Shown in pieces: positions 33,401-45,500 of a DNA stretch of 64,000 bases (positions are counted from its first letter, which is position 1; each line of letters begins with the position of its first letter). The notes beneath the pieces are model-generated. The model ran no database searches. It had not been told where the DNA came from and was given only the letters and a program-made list of their open reading frames with translations. The position numbers were made by a program, and so were the translations under genes. The stretch comes from Odiellus spinosus (lineage: Eukaryota > Arthropoda > Arachnida > Opiliones > Phalangiidae). Where the stretch lies: contig OY987233.1 of the NCBI GenBank assembly GCA_963920705.1, positions 3,090,001 through 3,154,000 of the forward strand, read 5' to 3'.

Positions 33401-36400
33401 ATTGAAGATTCATTATTTTTCATGTAACTACTTCTGGCTAAAACTAATCATATGACGTCATTCCTCACTATTTATAGTACGCGTGTTAAAAGCTATCCAT
33501 AAATCAGTCTATCCAGAACTATGTTCTGTCCAAAATTGTGAAAGCATGCATTGAATCTTCGTTAAATGGGTTTCAATGAGAAATATCCTAATAATTGAAG
33601 ATTCCTAATTTTTGATGTAACTAATTCTGGTTAAAACTAATCATATGATGTCATTCCTCACTATTTACAGTACGAGAGTTAAAAGTTATCCATAAATCAG
33701 TCTATCCAGAACTATGTTCTGTCCAAAATTGTGAAGGCATGCATTGAATCTTCTTTACATGGGTTTCAATGAGAAATATCCTAATAATTGAAGATTCCTA
33801 ATTTTTGATGTAACTACTTCTGGTTAAAACTAATCATATGACGTCATTCCTCACTATTTACAGTACGCGTGTTAAAAGTTATCCATAAATCAGTCTATCC
33901 AGAACTATGCCTATGTTCTGTCCAAAATTGTGAAGGCATGCATTGAATCTTCTTTACATGGGTTTCAATGAGGAATATCCTAATAATTGAAAATTAATAA
34001 TTTTTGAAGTAACTACTTCTGGTTAAAACTAATCATATGACGTCATTCCTCACTATCTACAGCACGTGTGTTAATTATCCATAAATCCGTCTATCCAGAG
34101 CTATGTTCCAGGGCTCCCAGTGCATAGCCCAAAAAAATAGTATTACAGTTTTTAAAAGCCAAAATATAAGTTATTTGTAGGTCCAAAAATATCAATTTAG
34201 GACTTTTTATAGTTTTTTAGTGTCAAAAAATATGGGTTTGGCTGACATGTAATGCAATATAGGGTCTATAGCCTGTGGACTTGTCTTATTTCGCAGTCTG
34301 CTCTAGACCTGTCCCTCTGCCTTTCTTAGGCACTACTAGCTACTTGCGCCCTCTCCCGAAAGTCTACCTAACCTCTAATAAAATAGAGTAATAATTACCA
34401 GTGACCTAGGAGAGGAAACCTTTCTGCCACAGCTTTGGTTTTTGCGAACACTTGCACTTTTTCAAGCAAAAGTATAATTTTTATAGTTATATGGATCATT
34501 CATTTCGAATTTTATCAGCGAAATTGAACAAATACCCAAAAAATAGGTATTATAGGTTAAAAAGTGAAATTATAGGTTTTCATAGGATCACTTCAGAATT
34601 ATGGGTAATTATAGGTAATATAGGTGGTCTGGGAGCCCTGCATTTACGATTACTTATCACTTGGTACTGATAACTTTAAACACTGAAGACTAAATACTTA
34701 CCACTAACGGAGAAATCTACAGAATTGACACCAAATATAATGCTTGGTTTAGTGTAAACAGCCACTTCCCTATTGGCTCTCAGGTCAAATAAACGACACT
34801 GAAAATAAAAGGCTAAGTTCGAAATAAATTCTCTAATAGAAATGCAACGTTCACGAGATTACCGTGGAATCATCAGAGCCGGTGGCGATCGCGTCTCCAC
34901 TTGGGTAGAATTTAACAGTGTTTATATCGGATTCGTGACCCTCAAACGCTTGAACGCATTGTCCCGTTCTCATATCCCATATTAAAGCTTGACGGTCACA
35001 GCCCTGTTTGGAAAACGGGTGCAATTTTTTAATTACACACTTTTCCAAGTAACAATCGGGTAATTATAGTTAAAGTAGACACGTAATCTAACTAGATTTG
35101 GTCCCTTTTCAAATTGATCTTGTTATTCTATGGGAGGGCATTTTAAATATTAAATCGCGGTTCCTTACAGCCGACACAAAAGTGTTCCCAGTTTCAGATG
35201 GACACTGGTCAATGGCCATAACGTCGCCAGTATGGCCGTGGAAACTTTGCAAGAGTTGGGAACATTCAACATCCCAAAGAGCGCATGTACTGTCACCGCT
35301 ACCAGTCAATATCTGCGAATAAAAATAAATATATGGCGAATATGAAACCCAGTGAGAAGCATATGTATTGTTAATAACGTTAAGCTAGGGTTAATCATCG
35401 CTTAAAGGGATTAGGAAACCTAGGTTTGAAAACTAAGAGTTAAAACAGTTTTTAGGGTTTAAAATACTTTCGTCCAATCTATTTCGATTTTGTACATACT
35501 TAGGCTATGGTGTCCAAAGTAAGACAACCCTATCCAATCTTCCCCAATAAAGAATGTCTAAGTGCGGTTTCTCAAAGTTTTCTTTCTTCTACCACATTCA
35601 TTAAATAATGGAGAAATATTTATCTCAAAAATGTTCAAACCTAGCTGCCCTAAAACCTCCACAAGCAGTCTTATAGACTGAAGCGCATTTGTCTCGAAAA
35701 TGAACACTTAAATAGGAATATTTAGGTCTTCAAAAACTCAAATTTACTGAATCTAGGTCATTTTAGCCGTGACACAGTCAAAGAAATAATAAAAAAGGTT
35801 ATTCAAATACTTGTTGGTCCGAATTTGGAAACAAGCAACAGGACATGTAACTCGTATGTGTGCCAACAGCTTTTTTCTTGGAGGATACATCTTCGTCTAA
35901 ACTTAAAGGATAAACTGTCACTTTATTGTCGAGACCGCCGCAAGCCACCATTGTGCCTGAAGGAGCGTAAGCGCAAGCCATAACCCAAGTTGTGGGCATA
36001 GTAACTGCGTGTTCCTGCGAATTGAGAAATTGGACCAAAATATGAAACATATTAGGATTAGAGTTGTCAATTGGTAATTTGCGCGTTAAATTACCAGAGT
36101 AATGGTAAATTATTGTTTTCACATGTGCTTTTACTTTCAATTTTAATGTGCTCCCATAAAATAACCAAAAAAATTGGCTGTCGCAATTTTTTGGTCAAAA
36201 ATGATTCAAATTGGAAAATTCCAATGAAAAAACCCAAATTCAAAGCATTTTCCACTTTGGTTAACTTTTGTGCAATTCCATTTATTTCATTTGATTGAAT
36301 TCTGTTGAAATTTTTGACCAAAATATATATATACATATATATTTTTTTGGTTATTCTACGCAAGCACATTGAAATTAAAAGTAAAACAGATGTATTACCG

Positions 36401-37507
36401 TAATTTAAAAACTTTAATTATGATATCAAACAATTCATACCTTATTTGTCGTAAAGGCATCCCATATAATCATTTTTCCATCCTGCGACGAACTGACAAT
36501 GTGTCGCTTGTCTAGTGACCAGTCAGAACATAAAACTTTTCCTTGATGCCCTTTTAAAACCCTTCTGGGTTTGATATTTAGATTGGGTAAATTTTCCAGT
36601 CGTTGTGCTACGGTAGCCACTATAATTTTTAATGAAAAATATACTTTATGAGTGTCAAATCACTTTATTGTAGGGTGATCACAACAGAAACTCAAAACGG
36701 ATAATAGGAAAACTAGAATTTTCCATCGATTTATAGGAAATTGGTGCAGCAAATTTAGCACCGGATAAGGGTTATCAATAAAACTGTGGGAGCGTGGGGG
36801 ATATGGTTGTATAAAGAACTATCCTTCTTTATACATCCATGGTGGGGACCTTCCAACAAGAAATAAAGCCTTGATTGTCATATTTACATGATTCCAAAGA
36901 CATTCACTAATACCCTCTTCAGACGAGGCGTAACTAGGCATGGTTTAATCAGATTTAACCGAGGTTTACATAGCCTTCTCAGTTCAATAAACCTCGGTTA
37001 ATTGTCATTAAACCTCGGCTAAATCTAATTAAACCGGATAGTTATGCCTCGTCTGAAAAGGGTATAATGCAAGCACTACAGCCTCTAAAGGAGCAGTATA
37101 AAAATAATTACAATAAAACGATATAACGATTTTTCTCTATGTATAACTAAGAGCATCGGGATTTACTTTAAAAATTGGTAGGCTAATCGAACTTCGTTGT
37201 TTAAAATTTAGGTGGTAGGAGCACCTAGTCGCCTAATGATTTAGAAATTAAAAGATTCCAAAAGAGAAGGGTTGTTTGAGGGACAAAGGCTTATAATTTC
37301 TTTCGCATATCGAAAAGACACAAGTGTAGTAAAAAACAAGAAAGAATGGGAAAACATACAGGCTACATCGTTGAGTTTCTTTCTTTCTTCGTCTAATCGA
37401 CCTTTTAAATTTTCCAGTTCCTTGTTTAGGGTATCTAAAGATTCAACGGGGTTATCTATTTTCAACCCCCCCTCGGTCGCCATACTATTGGCACCTCGAA
37501 CGCCCAT
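30436..37507 (-). CDS. GNB5: G-protein beta subunit 5 (Gbeta5), seven-bladed WD40 propeller
   Basis: Gbeta5 pairs with the GGL domain of R7-class RGS proteins and speeds G-alpha shut-off in neurons. Coding exons in order: 37507-37360, 36619-36441, 36014-35811, 35312-35169, 35003-34863, 34798-34702, 31685-31519, 30447-30436; all phases agree. The Gbeta5 signature MATEGG begins at the ATG at 37483 (355 aa); an in-frame ATG at 37507 would add MGVRGANS (363 aa). Further family marks: [121 protein letters not shown]-like YGHENRV. The last exon is only GTG TGG GCC TAG, giving the conserved end LRVWA. Intron 6 is 3 kb, filled by a composite hAT-like element. Length matches the short vertebrate isoform. 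Confidence 0.96.
30527..30690. repeat. 22-bp minisatellite, CGAGTACTCGAAAAACGCGAGT
   Basis: About seven and a half near-perfect copies in the last intron of Gbeta5, 80 bp from the 12-nt exon. Each unit contains the palindrome CGAGTACTCG. A 22-bp unit shifts frame each copy and lacks stops on either strand, so several long open frames here are artefacts. Confidence 0.95.
30812..31223. mobile_element. hAT-like MITE, ends CAGGGTGACCAG
   Basis: Left CAGGGTGACCAGGGAAAAAC, right GAAGTCTGGTCACCCTG. The interior is rich in ATAGGAAAATATAGG words. Target duplication imperfect (GTCTAG versus GTTTAG). In Gbeta5 intron 7. Confidence 0.65.
31312..31485 (-). repeat. Dispersed TACGTCATCACTAT repeat, inverted copy
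   Basis: ACCATAGTGATGACGTGTTA to AAATGCTACTCATTTTCCAT matches 9790-9925 in inverse. In Gbeta5 intron 7, ending about 30 bp from exon 7. Confidence 0.55.
32198..33020. mobile_element. Nested hAT-like element with 8-bp TSD CTCTAGAC
   Basis: Inverted ends CAGACTGCGAAATAAG / CTTATTTGGCAGTCTG, flanked by CTCTAGAC (32190-32197, 33021-33028). Interior GGGACCAGTG words recur in 37945-38890. In the right copy of the composite only the last 20-30 bp of this insertion remains, at about 34279-34298. Confidence 0.82.
33332..34108 (+). repeat. 193-bp tandem repeat, four copies
   Basis: AAAATTGTGAAGGCATGCAT begins units at about 33339, 33532, 33725 and 33924; each contains AAACTAATCATATGACGTCA. They sit exactly between the two copies of the composite element. 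Confidence 0.92.
36090..36400. repeat. Inverted-repeat element in Gbeta5 intron 2
   Basis: GTAATGGTAAATTATTGTTT...CTTTTACTTTCAATTTTAAT is inverse to ATTGAAATTAAAAGTAAAAC...ATTACCGTAATTTA. Frames overlapping it on both strands are shadows. Confidence 0.5.
36911..37066. mobile_element. Palindromic MITE, ends ATACCCTCTTCAGACGAGGC
   Basis: Left ATACCCTCTTCAGACGAGGC, right GCCTCGTCTGAAAAGGGTAT; the arms carry TTTAACCGAGGTTTA. In Gbeta5 intron 1, length 156 bp. The rest of this intron shows only a remnant of an AGGGTGATCAC end near 36674. Confidence 0.75.
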
Positions 37508-37759
37508 GTAAGAGGCTTCTGCCAGTGTGTCGTCTTTTTAGTTTTGATTTCGTTCCACACCTCAGGAGGCCAAAATTTACTTCACAAAATTTGGAAAAGT
37601 TACCGAAACTGTTAATTAAGGATAGATAATGTAAAAAAACAGTTACCCCCAACCATAAACTTCGATGACAATTAGGGGGGAGGCTCTAATTTGCACATTT
37701 ATTTCTTGCAAACTGAGTCAGTTTTACAAACTGCACACGATCGGCTATTATGCCCAGTA

Positions 37760-39258
37760 GCAGCGTTGCCAGATCAAAAGTCTAAAATTATAGTACCTGG
37801 TTCCAAAAATTATCGATTTTTCTAGAAAATTATAGTACGCTATATTTTTGGCGCGAATTTTGAATTCAAATGCAAATATATATGACGTCGCCCACGAAAA
37901 TGTTATTTTGTTATGAACAAACTCTTGAGCAGCCTAAACTTCACCAGTCTGGGAAATAAGGGTGGTTTGCTGGTCAAAAACCAGTTTTTTAATTGCATGG
38001 ACCAGTTTATTAATTCAAAATATGGGGGTCAGTGGTCCCTGGGACCAGTTAATTAATTCAATATTTTCATAAAAATTGATGGTGTGACCACATTATTAAT
38101 TCAAGCTTTCCCAATTCCATAACAAAAATACCAAAAAACTATTTTCGACTCCAGAGCTTAACACTCCTAGTCCTAGCTTAAAGGAAGTTAGGGGAGGGGG
38201 CTCGGTCAACGTTACCTTACACCTTGAGCAGAGAATTAAATGAGAATCCTAGCCTTTGGTAGTGGTGTTAGGTTAGTTAGTAATAGATGATAATATAAAG
38301 TCTGACTACGTCCCAACCTTGAAAAAACGGAACATCTTCCGTAGAAACGGGTTCTATTTAACGGCTTTTTTTGTAACTAGTTTCAAGGTTGGAAAAAGTA
38401 TAGAAAATCCTATACTTTGTACCAGCCTTGAAAAAACGCTACATCTTCGATACAAACGGGTGCTTTTTAATAGCTATTTTATTCGTTTCCAAGGTTATTT
38501 TATAGAAAGGCCTATTAATCATTGTGGTAGGAATACTGAGCTGATGCTGTTCCTGTAACAGAACTTTTCCGAAGACATTTATTATTGATATTTAAATGTC
38601 TTACTCGTTTTCAAGGGGAATTGACAATGACTACGAGAATAAACATTCATTGTTTATCAAATTGCCACAACAATGGTTGAATTGTAAACTCCTCATGATT
38701 CATGAACCGATTCACCGATCTATTACAGGGTAGGGTAAGAAACAAGTCTACAACTAAATTTAGAATGTGACCAGTGAAATAATAATTAGGCCAAGGGTCA
38801 CTGGTCCTAATGACCAGTTTCATAATAGGATATGGCAGGGGTCAGTGGTTCCAAGGACCAGTTCAAAAAAAAACCTTATTTCCCAGACTGAACTTCACTG
38901 GTAGTGGCACGCGGGGAACCTAGCGGCAGTTAAAACACAACTTATATCCCTATTGCCAAGGCAACTCGGAGCTCTCGGGCTAGCCTATCACACGCTTTGC
39001 CTCTACGGAAATACAAAAGCAGTAGGCTGTGGATCATTGTCATAAGAGTGGGCCATGTGACGAAGTACAAAGTTGACTAAAATTAAAGTTTTCGATATAA
39101 AATCTACCATTTAAAAATTATCGCACAATTATCGGAAAAATGCACAAATTATCGCAAAAAGCGTACTATATAGTACGCCGTTGAAATTATAGTACGCCCA
39201 GAAATTTTTCTTGAAATTATCGAAATGTACTATAATTATAGTACGTCTGGCAACGCTG
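37760..39258. mobile_element. hAT-like element with TSD CCCAGTAG
   Basis: Inverted ends CAGCGTTGCCAGA / TCTGGCAACGCTG, flanked by CCCAGTAG (37752-37759, 39259-39266). Sub-terminal ATTATAGTAC words repeat in both halves. No transposase frame; it hosts another hAT-like element. Confidence 0.9.
37945..38890. mobile_element. Second-level nested hAT-like element with TSD AACTTCAC
   Basis: Ends CAGTCTGGGAAATAAGG / CCTTATTTCCCAGACTG, flanked by AACTTCAC (37937-37944, 38891-38898). Interior contains a twofold repeat (ACCTTGAAAAAACGGAACAT near 38317, CCTTGAAAAAACGCTACATC near 38427). Related to the element at 32198-33020. Confidence 0.88.
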
Positions 39259-39554
39259 CCCAGTAGCCAAAGTTTGCAGACCCGATACTATTCGACACAA
39301 CATTTTACAAACTACACACGACTTTAATACTGGTATATTGAATCCAGTATTATTTCGAACGAGTAAAAGACAATGAGAATTAAGCTAAATAATTTATTTC
39401 ACGAATGTTCTAAATAACATTAAACTCTATCTAAGGTATTTAAAGTGATGGTTTTCATTGAGTTTAATTTTCCTTGCGGAATTTTTTTTGCATTCTTCAA
39501 AATTAGGTTTTTTCGCTTGAAAATGGTAAGAAATATTAAAGTATTATATTCTGT

Positions 39555-40100
39555 AATTATTACGTTTTGGCGAGACCGCCTCCCCTCTGATATATTTACC
39601 ACAATCAAAGCCAATTTTCCAGGAATTTCCTCCGCCCTCCTCACTCGCCTCTTCCAGTGCTATATTCGCCCCCTTCTTGAATTTGGAAGTCAAATCTGGA
39701 GTCCTTATATGGTCAAGGATCTGAAGCTTTTGGACGATGTCCAGGGTCGCGCATCTCGTATCCCCTTCCATCTTCGCTCTAAGCCCCGTAAAATGAGATT
39801 GTCTTCCCTGGGTTCAAGGGTTGGGCCCCTCTTTCCCAACGACGTATTTACCTAGACCTAGTTAGTCTCTTCAAACTATTGCTCCAGCCGAAGCAGGCTT
39901 ATTTCGCTCCAGCCCCTCCCTCTACTATCACTCGAGGGCATCACCGGAAACTTTTCCATAAGTCATCCCACAAGGACCCTATGAAGCACTCCTTTTTCAG
40001 AAGAACGATACCAGTTTGGAATTCCCTCCCCTCTGATATAGTTTCTCTTCGATCTATTAGCCAATTTAAATCTAAACTCCGTGGGCATCTGCAAATTTAG
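39555..40100 (+). pseudogene. 3' remnant of a non-LTR retrotransposon reverse transcriptase
   Basis: The translated region resembles the C-terminal part of a Jockey/CR1-type reverse transcriptase: LLTRLFQCYIRPLLEFGSQI, WSPYMVKDLKLLDDVQ, RIYLDLVSLFKLLL and FFRRTIPVWNSLPSDIV. It needs a frameshift near 39830 (frame ending VFT then stop; the next frame resumes at QRRIYLDL). The catalytic fingers and palm are absent, so it is a dead 5'-truncated copy. Its 3' side runs to an A-rich tract near 40262-40272. It sits inside the 37680-40440 element. Confidence 0.85.
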
Positions 40101-40821
40101 TCTATATCAGGAGCTGCATGACTTGTACTACCATCAGTATTTAATTGTCGCCACCACCCAGTTTAATTGTCGATACAACCCTGAGTTTAAATATGTTTGT
40201 TCATCTTTTTTGTAATTTTCAGCTGTAAGGCTTTACAAGCCCTAGCTCGTCTTTTTAAAGGAGAAAAAAAAAATATGTATATATATACCAGTTTTAAAGT
40301 CGTGTGCAGTTTGTAAAATGTTGTGTCGAATAGTATCGGGTTTGGAAACTTTGGCTATTGGGCATAATAGCCGATCGTGTGCAGTTTCTAAAACTGAGTT
40401 TTGCAAGAAATAAATGTGCAAACTAGAACCTCCCAAAGCGCCCCCTTGAACAGGGTGGCCAGAAAAATCGCCCAATCAATTTATTAAAGTCGCCAAATGG
40501 CTTTCTTAAAATAGCCAAAATCCTTTCTCAAATCGACAAAATTATTCTTTTTGTAATAAAAGTATATAATTATCAGTTTATTACCTATTTCTTGTAGTTT
40601 CCTAAATAGGGAACCTAAATTAAAAAAAATCGCGCACTGAAGTTGGCGAAGCACCATGCACAAGCAGACAAACATCAGGACAATCGTCTGCTACAGCTAA
40701 TATCAAACCAACGTACTTTGAAATTTACTTATAATTCCTCAAATGAGTATAAATCTGGCGCTTAGTATGCTCTGGGCTTCTGGGCGTAATTTTTAAATTA
40801 AATTTGCCTTTTAGTTAAAAA

Positions 40822-40895
40822 TTCAGCGACGCAAAACAAAGCGCCTCCACTGAAAATAGTAGTAGTCTATCGGACCTTTCGGTATGTGTCTCTGA
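40822..40895. mobile_element. Miniature element, TTCAGCGACGC ends
   Basis: TTCAGCGACGCAAAAC and TTTCGGTATGTGTCTCTGAA are near-inverse; related to 25753-26632. Otherwise 40441-41406 shows nothing I can identify. Confidence 0.4.
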
Positions 40896-41406
40896 ACGTG
40901 GCCAAAGGAGCAACGGACAACGGAGGTTTCCATCGCTAAGACTAGTTATATATATGGAAATATTTCCAGTTCATTAAGTTGAAATTTAAAATGGATCGAA
41001 GAAGGATGCAGATTTTATTCTAAACTAAATAGGCCTAATTAATTTTGAGCCAAAAAAACACAAATTATAGTTTTAAATTTTCATAAATTAGCAAAGAAAG
41101 TGATACATTTTATTAATGCCTATACGCTATGTCAAAATATTTACATTTTTGGCACTGATATCTTCCTTATATTAAAAAAAAAAACGAAAAAGGCAACAGT
41201 GTTATTTTACAGCATGTTTACACCAACCGGCTTTTTGAAATATAAGCAATTAGTGATTTCGATATTTATATAAACACTTAATTTAGTTTCCGTATAAAAC
41301 ATTTTTTGATAACCAAAGTTATTTTTTCAATTCCAATTATATCGAACAACATGGTTTTAATATAACTTTTTAAAGCTTTGTAAAAATATTTCTATACTTT
41401 TCTTTA

Positions 41407-41802
41407 TTGTCATCATTAACAGCAGAAATAGATGAACCGAAATTATCAACGAGCTATTCCTCTAACGCCACAGGCAAGTTCTCCGTTTCCCCTCTCTTAG
41501 ACGACAGTTGTAGCCCCCTCCCCCGCGGAATTTCGCCTAGCCGAGAAACGTTGAATGCGCCACCTGGCTTGGTTTGCAGCCGTCGCTACGTGGGGCGATC
41601 AGTTTCCCAAGATCCTCCTCGGTATTTCATTGAGGCCGAGGAAGCCCATTCCCCCAGTGCTTACCCTCCCCATTCACTCCAAATAAAATGCATTTCCCAA
41701 TCTAGGCTCTCGTTGATAATTTCGGTTCATCTATTTCTGTTAACAGTCTATCTTTTGAGGTTCGAGTTACACTTGAGATTATTTTGGGAGAATGATACGT
41801 AA
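41407..41802 (+). other. GC-richer open segment, possible exon or old insertion, unidentified
   Basis: An open frame of about 130 codons begins after a ATTAACAG acceptor-like site; its first 90 residues are Ser/Pro-rich (SVSPLLDDSCSPLPRG, PPRYFIEAEEAHSPSA) and GC-richer than the surroundings. I see no family match, no good ATG and no convincing donor. It could be a stray exon, a retrocopy fragment or chance. Confidence 0.25.
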
Positions 41803-41950
41803 CCATTCTTTAGAGGAAGGATAGATAGAGTCAATGACAGTTTACACAGAGATGATTTTAAAGACCCTAAAATATTCATAAAGTTTCTCATCTCTCCCCT
41901 TTCCACCATTTTTGTTCGTATCTACTCGCGTAACTAAAGTTTAGCTTTAA

Positions 41951-42148
41951 AGGGAGAATGCAACCTAACAAGTGATTTTTTTTATAGTTTAAATAGACCT
42001 AATCCACCAGTAAAAAAATTACAAACAAATATTAAACTAGAAATCAATTTAAAACTTACCCGGAAAATAGGCTTAGCTGGATTCATGGAGATCCTGCATA
42101 CCCAATATAAAGGGCTATCGACCAATGACATTGATCAACTTAGTATGC
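41951..42148. mobile_element. MITE family A, copy 6 (left half only)
   Basis: TTAA at 41947-41950, then AGGGAGAATGCAACCTAACA and the GGCTTAGCTGGATTCATGGA core; breaks off after GACATTGATCAACTTAG. It lies 3' of CSPG4. Confidence 0.8.
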
Positions 42149-42589
42149 AACTAAAACTATAGTATTTTTTAATTATTTGTAAAAGCTTCGCTGCGCATAA
42201 ATATATCATGGGAAATTCACTGGTAAAACCTGGAAAAATCAGGGAAACTGTTGTAAAATCAATTACCGCTTTGGGAAAGACCAGAAAACATCCATTCATA
42301 AAGGGAACCCTAAATTTTACAGTGCAATTACCAAGCAGAGTCTGGTCTGCAGCTAAGGGGAAATACGTAAATTTTGAGCTTTCCGTTCCTTAATTTGAAT
42401 CGCGGAGCTAAAAATTTGGAAATCGGTGACCACCACATGATTTGTATAACCAAGGGTAGTTGACGCGACTGTGGTACTACCAACATGTACCAACAACATG
42501 ACGGCCGTCGGCTTTGGTGACTCTCTCTGTCCTTCCTCCAAGTCTAGAGTTTCAACAAAAAAAAATCCCAAACGAAAAGGGGGAATGTA

Positions 42590-45500
42590 TTAAACCCAAT
42601 ATTGATTTTTTCCTAAAAGTGGATTGACGGGTACACCGAATCTCATGTCTCCCGGAGCCCCAACCCCACCGTCGTAATGCTGCCAATCGTCACTTTCGCT
42701 AACCTCGGAAGGCTCGTGTTTTAAAAATTCTCCTTTAAGTTCGGCCGAGTTGTCGGCTCCCAATTCACCGTGTCCTAACAAAGGAGTAACTTTACACGTT
42801 GGCACCGAACCACTCACTTCTGTCCAATCACCAACGTCGGTAAGATAGGGTAGCGGAGGAGGTGGTGGGGGAATATTAGAGTCGATTTCCATCCTTCGAC
42901 TCTTGTTGGCCATCGCTCTAGGTCTAGGGGAAGCGCAAGTACCGCTTCCGGTACTTGACGGAGACGTTGGTGGTGGTGGAGGTGGAAGATCATCCGACAG
43001 CGATATGCTACCGTTGGATGGAAGTCTGTCTGGGATTCCGAGGTCAGTCTGAGCCGTTAATGACCCTGGGAATTTACTGGTCGCGTCAATTTGTGACGAC
43101 CGTTTTTCCCGCTTTTTTCTTTTGTTATTGGAGACCCGACATTTTATGGAAGCCACTACCACGATGGTTAAGACTAGTATCACCGCGACTACGACTATAA
43201 TCAGTACTTCGTCGTTACCTATTATATTGGGACTAAAAAATCCGGAGTTTTGAGTTGTAGAGACGGCGGTGGACGTTGGCATAGGGAAAGAAAAAGGTGT
43301 AGAGGTGAAACCGAGAGTATCGTGGGGCGGGGAAAAACCTATTGGAATTTCCGGAAGGAAATGGCGATAAGTGTATTCGAATCTTCCATTGGCTGGTTGA
43401 ACGTTTGGTGCCGTTATTCTGTAATCGAATCCGTCCTCGATGACGACATTGTCAGTCGAGTTCATATCGGGTGCCACGATCACGACGAAGCCGCGAACCA
43501 CATCCTCGTGAGTGAATTCCGAAACGGATTCAATCGCGTCCCTCGGGAACCGATCCGAATTTTTGCGCAAAGCTAGATATCCGTAAGAAGGTGATTTAAT
43601 CACCGTGTATTTAGGATTACTATTCGTCTGTTCAGCTAACTTAGAAGCGTCCAGACAGTCTAAAGTTAAAACGGTAACGCTCCCGAAGATTAAATTTGCG
43701 ACTTTTTGTTTAACCAAAGGCACGACAGATACGTTGACTACGTGATTGGCTATAACGTTCTCTGGATTGTATACCGTAACCGTAAAATGATCCTCAGAGT
43801 TGGTGAAATTATATTGCATATACATAACAACTTCGTTATCAATGTCTAATTGGCGAAATCTGTAGGTTATGTCGTCATTCATAAATATTCGCCCGTAGAG
43901 TGGAGGAACTGTTACGTTATACCAGATCTCGCTGGGGTCACCGTTTGTGGATGCCCCTAAGTTACGGGACTGCAAGAAGACAGCAGCTTGACCCTGTACT
44001 AGATGGACATCAGACGCGTTAACTAATTCCAATGATAATGGAACAACGTGAATGTTGAAAACATTGTAGAATGGTTTGTGTTTTCCGTCGCTAACTTTAA
44101 AATGGAACGTCCCGTGGCCTCTAGTCTTATCGTGAACGAAATAAACGTTACCTTTATCAACGTCATCTTGGGAAAAGGTGTACAAAGGTACTGTCATGTT
44201 TGATTTAAAAACAATCAACCCGTTCGTTGGTTTTTCGATGATTTCGTAAATTATATCTTCCGGTATGCCGTCATTATCCGTCGTGTTCAATTGACTGGCT
44301 AGTATTTCTACCGTTTGACCCTGAATTACTTTTAATTTTGGAGCTAGCGTTTGTAATTCGAATGGTTGATCATTGATAGGGATAACGGTGACGTTTATGG
44401 TTCCATTCATGAAAAGAAGATCCTGGTTACCGTTCGCTCCCGCGATGAAAAAGTTTAGAGAGAAATCATCCTCAAATGTTTCAGAATTATCGTGATGATA
44501 ACGAAACAATTTCTTTCGCAATTGTTGCCTACCGAAAGTGACTTTGTTCGTCTCCGTAATGTTCTCACCATCGAGTTCTAACCAACCATTTCTCGGCAAC
44601 GTTTGAATAGCAATTTTCAAAATTTCAGACACTTCGTTTTTACTTTTTCTCTGCCACATTTCCAATAGTTTGGTTACATTGACGTATTTTTGATTAACGA
44701 CTATCTCACCTCCTTCTTCTACTTCCAAATTTTTCAACACCACTAATTGTTCTAGGTTAGTGTTTCCGATGTTTCCAACGGATATTTCAATTTTAAATTG
44801 GAAATTTCTCATTATTTCGGCGTAAGCCGTTTCAATGTCGAAAACAACAGCGTCTGTGGCTGAAACTCCGGCCAAAGGATGAGTTTGTTCGTAAAGAACC
44901 AAGTTTTTGTCAATTTGTTGTTGGGTAAATTGCGTTACGGGGTTTAGTGATCCATCTGGACTTTCTAATAAGATTCTACCCAATTGCGGAGGTTGCGTAA
45001 CGTGAAACACAATTTCACGATCATTTTCTTGGTCGTTAGTTCGAAGGCTTAAGTGGTCTTTAGTAATAGATTGCTGCATTCGTGGAAATATGTACAATTT
45101 TTCATTCACAAGAACAACGAGCTTCAAGGGACTAGCAGTAACTGTAAAAACATGGGGCGAATCATAGTTCGTACCGTCGTTTACTTGAAATCGAAAACCA
45201 CCAGCGCTATCTCCTATTGGAAGAAAGACGAGGGAAAAAAATGTTTAAAATGGATAGGGCATAGTTTAGATGGAGAATAAATTTTCAGTCCTTTTTTCCG
45301 ATTTATTACGAATAAAAGGAAAGGCCGATAGGAATCAAAATATGTCAAAAATTGATTCAAAAAAAAAAAACTTCACTGTTTCCGATATAAAGATCTTAAA
45401 GTAGACACGCAAACTGACTCGATTTGGGCCTTGTCAAATTCATATCGCACCAAACTCGCAAGAATTTAATCAAAAGAAATTTTAAAAACTCGCGAGGCTG

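Larger units (their letters stand above)
31998..34640. mobile_element. Composite hAT-like element: two direct copies around 193-bp tandem repeats
   Basis: Left copy 31998-33331 and right copy 34109-34640 share starts (CTCCCAGAGCATAGCCC / CTCCCAGTGCATAGCCC), ends (TGGGAGCCCTG), and interior words (GCCTTTCTTTGGCACTACTA, ATAGAGTAATAATTTCCAG). The whole is flanked by CATTTAC on both sides (31991-31997, 34641-34647). It lies in intron 6 of Gbeta5. No transposase frame. Confidence 0.7.
37680..40440. mobile_element. Element with about 150-bp inverted arms, interrupted by nested insertions
   Basis: The left arm (37680-37759, continued at 39267-39337: CTAATTTGCACATTTATTTC, CTGCACACGATCGGCTATTA, CAACATTTTACAAACTACAC) is inverse to the right arm (40288-40437). 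A hAT-like element splits the left arm and a retrotransposon remnant occupies the middle. Confidence 0.75.

Noticed and set aside
42208-42393. 61-codon open frame downstream of CSPG4
   Set aside because: No family match or gene context; likely chance in a low-complexity region.
42955-43576. Plus-strand open frames opposite CSPG4
   Set aside because: Antisense shadows of the long minus-strand exon.
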